From Hirudo medicinalis (lineage: Eukaryota; Annelida; Clitellata; Hirudinida; Hirudinidae), in the NCBI GenBank assembly GCA_011800805.1, contig MPNW01000455.1, forward strand, positions 15,843-58,342: 42,500 nt of DNA, read 5' to 3'. The translations under genes and the position numbers were made by a program. The notes below the pieces were generated by a model. That model worked only from the letters and a program-made list of their open reading frames with translations. It had not been told where the DNA came from and did no database searches. Shown here piece after piece: positions 22,654-30,653 of this stretch (its first letter is position 1; every line of letters starts with the position of its first letter).

Positions 22654-24266
22654 TTAAGCCTTCTGTTCTTTCTGCTCTTGTTGCTCCTTATCCTTCTTCT
22701 CTTTCTCCTTCAACTCCTCCTCTTCCTTGGCAAAGATCTTCAGCTTCTCTTGCTTCTTCTCGTTGGCCCTGTCTTCTTTCCTCTTACGGGCCTCGCGAAC
22801 CTTGCTCCTCCTGGCCTCGGCCTGATCGCTGTAAGTTGGAAAAGATTAAGTTATTATCAGTTTTTAATCAATATATACATTTATATTAGTTAATGAAAGT
22901 ATGCATTGGGTAATTACTTCAACATCTTAGTTCTGGAGTTCTCGGCCTTCTTCTTGTGGATGTGCTCCATCAGGACACGCTTGTTCTTGAAAACATTACC
23001 CTTGCACTTCATGTACAGAACGTGGTACCTAGAATCAGAAATAATAGACAAAGGTCGGTTACATCATACATTGATGTCATATGGCACAATGGCATTGTAT
23101 TCAACTTGGAATAGCATATCACCAGTCACTGTGATAAGCACCAGTTTGTCGACATTTATTATTGCAAGCCAGTAACTGAATACAACCATAAAACAAAGAT
23201 GTAATCATGACTAAAGCCTGCTGAATCACAACTCAGTTATCCCCAACTTGGAATAGTATACTGCCACAGGTAATGCAGCATACACCAGTTTGTTGAGTAT
23301 TATTCTAGCAAGACAGTAACTGAAATACACAATCCTTATGCATTCATGACTATTCTTGCTACATAATGAATAGATGATAGATATTGTATAAAATTGTATT
23401 TTGCATGGTTTGTCAATCCAATTTTGCCATTGGAGTGTTCATGGAATATGCAAAATCTCGTCCACACCAGCTGGTCGGGGTTGGGAACAGAATCTCTCTT
23501 CGACATTGTGGCAAGGAAGGTTTCCTCAAAGCATCAGTTAAGATGCATTAGGCATCCATGCAGCCACAGCTGAAACCAACAACATGAACGGCTTGCACCA
23601 ATCATGGAGCAGTTTCAATGTCGATTGTGCATGAAACAAATTCAGCTACATCATAGGATAACTTACAAGTGCTTGTCAATCTTCTTGTCATCCCTGTATC
23701 TCTTGAGAAGTCTCCTGAGAACCCTCATCCTTCGGATCCAGATGACCTTCTCTGGCATACGAGCGTTGGCAGTACCCTTCCTCTTACCAGTTCCAGTGTG
23801 CCTGCCCTTGCGACGAGCGATCATGTTCTTGCGGACCCTGGCCCTGGAATGGACAGCCACTGGCTTTCTGATGATGAGACCATTCTTGATAAGCTTTCTG
23901 ATGTTTTGCCCTGTTAATTATAGTAAATATTACATCGATTCCGAAGCTCCTTTAGAATAGTTAAATATCGAATCTCACTTGAGTTGGCATTTGAAATCTC
24001 GCTGGTCTCGTTGGGGTCCAACCAGATCTTGTTCTTACCGCATTTGAGGACTGCGGCGGCAAGTCTCTTTTGCGACCTCAGGGTGCTGAAACGATCAACG
24101 ACATGTTTTCAAAGCAAACACAACTCGCTACCGGCAAAGTCGCCTTTTTTTTATCGCGTGTCGCGGTTTAAATCCGTTCAACGTTTTGACAGACAAAAAT
24201 AATCTTGGTTTACAATGAAATCCACAGAATCAAAATATTTTCGATTTAAGACACGACGTACCCCAT
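22654..24266 (-). CDS. RPL19: 60S ribosomal protein L19 (eL19), five exons
   Basis: Structural protein of the large ribosomal subunit. Exons in minus order: 24266-24262 (only ATGGG), 24085-23979, 23910-23667, 23028-22918, 22828-22654; 213 residues, slightly longer than the usual 196 or so because of a Lys/Glu-rich C-terminal tail. Family blocks are plain: [86 protein letters not shown] and [14 protein letters not shown]. The AATAAA is at 22624-22629 (minus). Transcription probably starts at a 5'-TOP tract near 24295. The third intron (23029-23666) is long compared with its neighbours and carries snoRNA sequences. Confidence 0.98.
23088..23200 (-). ncRNA. H/ACA-like intronic element A (tandem pair)
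   Basis: Second member of the pair. The variable stem is TATCAC/GTGATA, different in sequence from element B but in the same place, and the shared blocks are kept. A proper ACA box follows the closing stem (AGTTGAATACAATG). This is the better snoRNA candidate of the two; its target is unknown. Confidence 0.48.
23240..23345 (-). ncRNA. H/ACA-like intronic element B (tandem pair)
   Basis: Upstream member (in transcript order) of two related elements in RPL19 intron 3. Shared blocks on the minus strand: TTTCAGTTACTG, CTTGC, AATAATA, ACAAACTGGTG and CTATTCCAAGTT. The last two pair through AACTGG/CCAAGTT around a variable stem, here TATGCTGC/GCAGTATA. An H-box-like ATAATA lies between the two halves. 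The ACA position reads ATA (GGATAACTG), so the element may be decayed or use an ATA box. Confidence 0.42.
23392..23570 (-). ncRNA. SNORA73: U17/SNORA73 (snR30-type) H/ACA snoRNA in RPL19 intron 3
   Basis: H/ACA snoRNA that guides early 18S pre-rRNA cleavage rather than pseudouridylation. On the minus strand the 3' hairpin has a perfect outer stem TTTTGCAT/ATGCAAAA. The universally conserved U17 motifs face each other: ATATTCC (m1) and AAACCAT (m2). An inner stem TCCAAT/ATTGGA follows, and the ACA box lies three bases from the predicted 3' end (AATACAATT). A 5' hairpin can be closed by TGTGGC/GCCACA. The predicted length, about 179 nt, equals that of the two copies at 27 kb. Same orientation as the host, so processing from the RPL19 intron is expected. 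The 5' end is approximate. Confidence 0.85.
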
Positions 24267-24279
24267 AGTCTTAGGACTT

Positions 24280-24295
24280 CAACGGAAAAAGAAAG
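24280..24295 (-). promoter_or_regulatory. 5'-TOP start of RPL19
   Basis: On the minus strand the transcript is expected to open with CTTTCTTTTTCCG about 30 bases before the ATG, the C-plus-pyrimidine start typical of translation-apparatus mRNAs. The exact start base is inferred. Confidence 0.6.
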
Positions 24296-24299
24296 AACG

Positions 24300-25604
24300 G
24301 AAGCTAATGGCTTGAGAGAATCGCTATTTTTTCGATGTAAATTTTTCTAATTCGTAAATAAAAATATTTTAAATCAAAATTCTTGTTTTAATTAATAAAT
24401 AGTTTAACAATAATAACATACACTATTTTTTAAATAAAAAAAGAGAATATTTTCCATCTCGCATTTAAAAAAACTACCACTGAATTGAATTCAAGAAACC
24501 ATAAATTTTTAGTTGTTCAAATAAATTTTACTGTTAAGCCTTTAATAATATGTTTAAAAATTATTACGTTTAAATCTTATGCGATTAATCAAGTATTCGC
24601 GTGTTAATGCAACGTATAAATACTACACTTGAAAGCACATTATATGGATTATAATGCACAAACGTATTTATTTCGAATGATTTTTTCATTTTTTTAAAGA
24701 TTTGGATCGCTTTGAGTTAAAAAAAAAAAACTGCTTATACAAATTGTTATACATTACATTTTAATTAATACTAAATATGGTTTTAGCTGATGCTGATTCA
24801 TCGGCTGGCTGACTTTAGTTATATTCTGTAACATCAGTATGGCACTGCGTGATATGACTGCGGATCTCATCAAAATGCTAAGCATAGTCATTTTCAGAAG
24901 TCAGCGAAATAAGTTTTAGCGTTAAAACGCGAATACATTTTTGTACATTTTTTCGTGAAGAATATTCCCCGGGTGTGAAGACAAATTTTCCTGTTTTTTT
25001 TAAATTAAGATATTATTTCTTTTCATGCATGTACATAAAAGAAGAATTTCAGTGCTTTTGAAATCTCGAAATATACGAAATGCACTTTGCTAGTTTTTGT
25101 TTTGTTTTATTTTAATAATAGTATCTTTAGACCCACATGGAGTAGGGATATATGTGATTTAGTCACTCTATCCAAGATCCATGGGTAATATATTACAGAG
25201 AATGTTGAAATATAGAAGCAGAAATATTAATATTAAATTCTGTTCCAAGAAATCAAGAAAACGTTTATCCGCTCGTACGGCAGCTTCAATATTCATTGAC
25301 CTATAAAGCTAGCGACAATTCTGGGTATCCTCACTTTAGAGTTTCAAGACGTCATTGCGATGAACTTTGCGAAGACCATAGCAAGTTGATTATCCATTTA
25401 TTGAAATTTGTTACAACAACAAAAAATCAAAGCATTATGATCACTACTATGATAAAATATTTAACCCTGGATAATTAATTATTCCCGCTGACAGCTGACT
25501 CAGTTTTTACACAGGACTACATTATTCAAGGCTTTCAGGAAATAATTAAACTAAATGATTTAATTCTCAAATAAATTTTTTGCCTTTATTAGATAATCAC
25601 TTCA
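24300..25604. other. AT-rich intergenic, no gene seen
   Basis: Between the RPL19 promoter and the allatotropin-like start. No recognised exon, repeat family or CH-domain sequence. It probably contains upstream non-coding exons or promoter of the neuropeptide gene. Confidence 0.4.
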
Positions 25605-26858
25605 ATGAGTTCAATTTGGATTCTACAGTTGCTTCTAACATCCATCATTTCTTGGAAGCTTACCCAATGCGAGGACCACTCCCTGCACGAATCACACGAC
25701 GAAAAAAGGCTCTTTGGCATCCTGATTAAAGGTGAATAAAAATTTAAAATCAATTTTAAAATTATGAGTAATTGTTTTGTAACTTGGAATGTAATATATA
25801 TAAATTAATTTATGTTAATATTGTACTATATATCTCCATCGATCTTTGATCTCCTTTTCTGAAATATATTTACTCAATATAAAGCCTGATATTCTTGGAT
25901 TCTTGTCCATTTAAGTTAAAAAAAATTCTAATCACTCAACATTTATTTTAAAAAACTTGTTTCTCCTTGTGTTATATCAATGCACTGAAGAAGCGAGGTC
26001 AGATCGATTGAGTGTTATTATTCCTAACGCCACATCAAAGTATTTGTCGAACGTTCGATCCTTCCAAAGTCAGCTTTATTGATTTCATTTTCGGACCATT
26101 TCTTCAGATTTTCGACTCATCCAAGTACATTGACGAATTAATTTAGCCGAAGTCATGTCTGGAAAACGTAAAAAGAAACCGTTTAAACTAATTTATAATT
26201 TAAAATACGCACCTTCTCGCCGACGATGTGATGAAGCAAGATTGATGTAGGAAATGTGGAACAAATTTAAAAAAAAAAGAAGCGAGATGACAGAGCAGTC
26301 AGGAAGGAGGAGCTAATAGCATTTCAATGGTCACAGAGTTAAAGGATTGCTTCGGATGTACGCCGTTCTTCTCGAAGGATGCAAAAAGAAGCACGGTCAG
26401 TGGACAGGATTATTATGAAATCAGGGCCTTTGTAGTCGAAAATAGCACTTTAGAATTCCCATTAAAGCATTTTCTGTTATGATGTTGCATCTCGATCGTT
26501 GTACACCCCTATTTATTTATATCAAAATCCACAAATTCCCCAAATGATTTGTGATTTTAAAGTTAAAATTCTATATCTTGTATTACCAGGATCATCAGAA
26601 AGAATGGCACACGGTTTTGGCAAGAGGATGATAAACAGTCCTATTGATGAACCAGTCGAGACCAACAAAGATCCTGATGATAAAAACCCTTGTAGGATTT
26701 CAATTTTATTGTGAAAGAACAATTAATTAACTATTAAAATCTGTTTAAACCTAAAAGGTAAATGGGACTCAGGGTGTTCTGCCTCGTCCGAAAGTCTAAC
26801 TTTTGATAGACCTCTCGGCAGTATGGATCCGTCTTGGATGAAGATTTGGCAATCATAG
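25605..26858 (+). CDS. Allatotropin-like neuropeptide precursor
   Basis: Secreted neuropeptide precursor. Exon 1 (25605-25731) encodes a signal peptide MSSIWILQLLLTSIISWKLT, a short spacer ending DEKR, and the first part of the peptide. Exon 2 (26590-) continues in phase through GSSERMAHGF followed by GKR, the amidation plus dibasic cleavage signal. The predicted mature product is about 17 residues, from LFGI to MAHGF-amide. The ending AHGF/AHGY-amide, with a polar S-S-x-R just before it, is that of lophotrochozoan allatotropin-related peptides. Insect forms end in ARGF-amide. The C-terminal part is uncertain: exon 2 may run to a stop at 26712-26714 (83 residues), or splice at 26691 to 26773-26858 (104 residues, ending KIWQS). 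The coding pieces are too short for routine ORF detection. The peptide call is fairly sure; the 3' structure is not. Confidence 0.75.
25732..26589 (+). other. Intron of the allatotropin-like gene
   Basis: Donor gtgaat after 25731 and acceptor TATTACCAG before 26590. AT-rich; nothing else recognised inside. Confidence 0.6.
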
Positions 26859-27047
26859 CTGAAAATACGGCAGCCCTCTCATATTCTCAAGATATAGGAT
26901 TATTGCGAGGATCAACTATTACCGAGGAGATAATAATACGTTAGATATTTGTGATGCGTTTCTAAACATTTATTATCAATAATATTCAGTGAGAGAGCTG
27001 TAATGTTCATGATTCAAAGTGGGGCTTGTTCTGATCATGATATTATG

Positions 27048-27226
27048 GAATGTCACCCGCATGGTTTTACACTCCGCCTGTACCAACGGAATGTTCATGG
27101 AATATGCGAGCCCGCGTTCATACCAATCCGTTAGGAAAGGGAACAGCATTGATATACGATGTTGCAGTTCAGACCAGACCTCAATGAGCCAATTAAGTCA
27201 CATTAAGAGCCTATAAGACTGCAAAT
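27048..27226 (-). ncRNA. SNORA73: U17/SNORA73 snoRNA, tandem copy 1
   Basis: Same architecture as copy 2. The inner stem reads ACATTCCG/CGGAGTGT, a paired change (C-G for U-A) relative to copy 2, so the structure is maintained. ACA box in GGTGACATTCC. Same strand and same 179-nt predicted length. Confidence 0.87.
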
Positions 27227-27307
27227 GACGGTTTGCAAATTCGACCGAAGCCAAACTTACTCACTAATCAACATCGGCAAAAAATAATGAGCTAAAAAAT
27301 TTAGTAT

Positions 27308-27486
27308 AGTTGTAAATCGCATGGTTTTACACTCTGCTTGTACCACCAGAATGTTCATGGAATATGCGAGCCCACGTTCACACCCATCCGTTAGGAAAGG
27401 GAACAGCATTGATATACGATGTTGCAGTTCAGACCAAACCTCAATGAGCCAATTAAGTCACATTAAGAGCCTATAAGACTGCAAAT
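27308..27486 (-). ncRNA. SNORA73: U17/SNORA73 snoRNA, tandem copy 2
   Basis: 5' hairpin closed by TTGCAGT/ACTGCAA, and an H-box-like ATATCA follows. The 3' hairpin outer stem is TCGCAT/ATGCGA with m1 ATATTCC and m2 AAACCAT opposed. The inner stem is ACATTCTG/CAGAGTGT, and the ACA box is three bases from the predicted end (TTTACAACT). Flanked by host-intron donor and acceptor. About 260 bp from copy 1, with near-identical body. Confidence 0.87.
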
Positions 27487-27637
27487 GACGGTTTGCAAAT
27501 TCGACCGAAGTCAAACTTACTCACCAGTCAACATCGATCAAAATAAATTGAGAAATTTATAAGAACTACCGATAGCACTGCATGAAGTTTAATAACTAAA
27601 ATTTCTATAAACGTTTAGAACAAAACATAAAGATACG

Positions 27638-27653
27638 CCGAAAAGAAGAGAAG
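27638..27653 (-). promoter_or_regulatory. 5'-TOP start of the U17 host gene
   Basis: CTTCTCTTCTTTTCGG on the minus strand: C followed by an unbroken pyrimidine tract, like the RPL19 start in this window. Start base inferred. Confidence 0.5.
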
Positions 27654-27659
27654 CATCAA

Positions 27660-28369
27660 CAACACTCGACCAACTCGACTCCCGCACGTGCTGCGACCGA
27701 AGAACAAGCTTTCTTCCGCTGTAGTCAACAATGTCGAGCTTTCACAAATCATAGAAAATTGTTAAAATATTTATATAAATAAGTCAAATAAAATTTTTAC
27801 TAAAAATGTTTTTATTTGTATACATTTTAAATTAATAAATTAATATAATTTATAGAATTCGACATACTAAATTGCAATGATTAATTAAATTTATTGTTTC
27901 AAACATATTTTTTTAAATTTCAATGTTTGAAATAGTGTTGCTGGTATTCCAGAAAAAAAATAAGTATAATAGTATGCATGCAGAGTTTCTCTAATGAAAT
28001 AAATTAATTCATTTGTTTGTAAATTTATTAAAGCTTAGTTCTAAAAGTTTTTAGTTTTTATTTTTATGTTTTGAACAAAACACAAATGTGATGTTCTGAG
28101 GAATGTTGGTTTTCAAATGTCATGAAAACTGTTCAAACTGAAACTTTACAATTAATTTGTTATTAAGTTAAATTCAATTTTATATTTTACATTTTACAGC
28201 AGAATAACCCAAAGTTATTTCGTATCAACAGACAGTCCTCATTTAAGCATAACCTCGTTGCTTAGTTACCAGTACCTGTTTGAACAAATCAAGCCAGAAC
28301 ATCGCATTTCTACATTATTGTTTTGAGCTGGTTTATTTGTAGGCTGATAGACAAGCAAATAGTTTTGTA
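27660..28369. other. Upstream region between U17 host gene (-) and next gene (+)
   Basis: Divergent intergenic region. GC-richer and purine-rich for the first 100 bases, then AT-rich. No gene seen. Confidence 0.4.
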
Positions 28370-30507
28370 ATGTCGAACACCTCAAGATATCATCACCAAT
28401 CCAGGCCTGCATCAAGATTTGCTTTGAAAAACAGGTCGACTGGAGACTGGCTCGGTCATGCTAATTATTCTTCCATTTTGGCTGGGTCAACGGTGAATAT
28501 TTATGGCGATCAGCAGGAGGAAGATGAAGTCCAAAGTAACAAAAAGAAAATTTCAGGTGGCGGCACAGAAGGAACATGGTACAAGCACGATGAAAACAGA
28601 AACTACAGAGATCCGATCAGATCTAGATTGCCCTCGGCAGACGGTAGGAAAATAAAAGAACAACATGAGAATTCGTTCAGCAGAATGACCCCAAACAACC
28701 TTCACCAGGCATTCATGAGGAGTGGAGTGATGAGGGATCAGGTTGTCAAAAACAGCAACAAAATCAGAGGCAACCACGAAACTCCTCTGTGGTTTATTCA
28801 CCCAGAGAATACACCACCAGAGGATGATCTACCGGACAGTGATGACACCGACATGAATGTAGCAAAGACCCGCCTCACGACAGACGAAGCATTCTATTAC
28901 AGAGACAGGAACAAGCTGGGCTGCCATCAAATCTTTGGAGAAAACAATGAAGAAGAGGAAGAAGAAGAAGATGAGGAGATCTTGTTGGCAGAGTCAAAGT
29001 GGAGGCCAGAAACCAGAACTGGCTCGCATCCAAGGGCAGAGTCCGAGCTGTGGTTTCATCATGAAGAGTTTGTTCCACAGCAAAATGGCTCGCAGGCGTC
29101 AAAGTGGTATTCTTCCCAGACTGTCAGAGAGACAGTTGAGAAGTCACAAGGCAGGGAAATGTTGAACATTCTTCACCAGGTGCCAGGAATCGGAGAACCT
29201 CTCAGAGGGATTATGGCAAAGAAAAAGTCATTTCAAGTGCAGTCAAGCAACTCCACCATGCATTATGTCCTAGATCAGAAGTCCAATGAAAATTATAAGG
29301 TTTGTCAGGTCTCCTTCCATTGACATGACATTGACATTTAGCTTTGTTAGTTGTGAATTTAAAAAAATGAAATTCAGCACATCGTGTCTGGGCGGCATAC
29401 CTGCCTTATAATGAAAGCACATGCACTGTCAGAAAAATATTTTATTAGGCACCAATCATAAAATTTGAGTCATGGAATTAGTTCTATTTCTATCCAAATT
29501 GCCAACTCTGTACAATGTCCTTGATAAAAATGTACTAAAAAATCGTCTTTAGCATTAAGGCTGAATAACACGAAAGATAATCACACCTCTAATAACGGGA
29601 AATTACGAAAAAAATGCCTTTAAATCATCGGACAAATTTCCCTATTTGTCAGACTCTGAGGAATGTGATGCGTAGGCATGAACAAGATAAGGCCCAACAA
29701 TTTTCATGAGAAGTAATGGCAGTTCTTAAATGTTTCTATAAAAATACAACATTTATTACAAACTCCTTTCCTAAAATGAAATGCATAATCATAAATTGTG
29801 GCACAATTATTGAATTTTGATCATTAATGAATGGAAAATTAAAAAAAAAACCAAGCTAAAAAGTGTAAATTGCTAAAAATTCTAGAAAAGGCACCAAAAA
29901 ATGATGAATTTCTCTGAAAACATGAAAATAGAAATTTAAAAATTATTTTTCAATTGCATAAAAAGGAATGAGATTGCATTCCGTCATAAAGCATCAACAA
30001 ATAAATAATACTTCAGCGCTATTACTCTCACGACATCCCAAACTCCACGAAGGCTCGTTAAAGAATTGCCACTTTTCATTTCAGGAATCGGTCGGATGTC
30101 CGAGAGCAGTAAAACCGGAGGGAATGGAAGCATTCAAGAAAAATAAGGATGGTTCGATGGGACAATGCCTCGGCGGTTATCCAGATAAACCCCACAAGAA
30201 AGAGATCCACAAGGTTTCAACACTAGACGAGGATCTCTTGAAAAAACACAAAGGCATCAACATGGCGAAGGCAATGGTCGGAGAACTTCCACCTACTGGC
30301 AGGTACGTCGCTCCTCGGGCCATCAAACCCGAGGCAGAGAGCAACGCATTGAAAAACCAAGGTTCCATGAAGGACATTTTCACTGGCATCGGCGGCGATG
30401 ATGTCCAACCTGATCGAGCTCAGGGCTGCAAAAGGCTGAGATCGAAAGAAGCAAGGGAGATTGCAAGACGATATCATTACGGCAGCATAAAAAATTTGTT
30501 ATTTTAA
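28370..30507 (+). CDS. Unrecognised 450-residue protein with repeated WxxH and KPE...GSM modules
   Basis: Two exons, 28370-29299 and 30085-30507, joined in phase 0 (acceptor TTTCATTTCAG). Not recognised. Hydrophilic, no signal peptide or membrane segment. The N-terminal two thirds carries recurring aromatic-His segments (TWYKHDENR, LWFIHPENTPPEDD, LWFHHEEF) separated by acidic, disordered stretches, including a run of Glu at about 196-203. The C-terminal third carries a repeated module: PRAVKPEGMEAF..DGSMGQCLGG, PRAIKPEAESNA..QGSMKDIFTG, and a final EAREIARRYHYGSIKNLLF. Ends convergent with the NWD gene; an AATAAA is at 30608-30613. The upstream ATG is preceded by AT-rich sequence with no obvious earlier exon. 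Confidence 0.78.
29300..30084 (+). other. Intron of the repeat-module gene
   Basis: Donor gtttgt, acceptor CAG at 30082-30084; AT-rich, nothing else seen. Confidence 0.7.
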
Positions 30508-30653
30508 TTAATTCCCCCAGTGCTTTTATAATTGTTGATTAATTTCAATTCTCAATCAAGTGTTCCTAGAAAGCCACTGTAGAAAGGTTTTTAAAAATTA
30601 CTAGTCAAATAAACAAATTTACATCAGAGTAAACAACCATGGAGATGTTTGCA

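Larger units (their letters stand above)
27048..27565. repeat. 260-bp tandem duplication carrying U17 plus host exon
   Basis: Two units with period 260 bp. The snoRNA part and the donor-proximal intron are near identical; the small-exon and acceptor parts are more diverged. Confidence 0.88.
26950..27653 (-). ncRNA. Non-coding U17 snoRNA host gene (UHG-like)
   Basis: Model on the minus strand. A 5'-TOP start CTTCTCTTCTTTTCGG begins at 27653. The first exon is tiny (27653-27637, donor gtatct, least certain). Exon 2 is 27577-27525 (acceptor TTCATGCAG, donor gtgagtaag). Exon 3 is 27291-27265, only 27 nt (acceptor TTTTTTAG, donor gtgagtaag). The last exon starts at 26997 (acceptor CATTACAG) with AATAAA at 26974-26969. 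Each of the two inner introns holds one U17 copy. The exons have no shared open frame, as in the vertebrate U17 host gene, whose spliced RNA is also non-coding and TOP-initiated. The plus-strand frame at 27019-27216 is a shadow. Confidence 0.68.

Noticed and set aside
26499..26714. Reading the MAHGF frame as a stand-alone 71-residue protein
   Set aside because: It lacks a signal peptide. The upstream part lies in the intron before a good acceptor, and the exon at 25605-25731 supplies the signal peptide in phase.
27019..27216. 65-residue plus-strand frame in the duplicated region
   Set aside because: It is antisense to the U17 snoRNA; the structure and conserved motifs are on the minus strand, and the second copy does not keep the frame.
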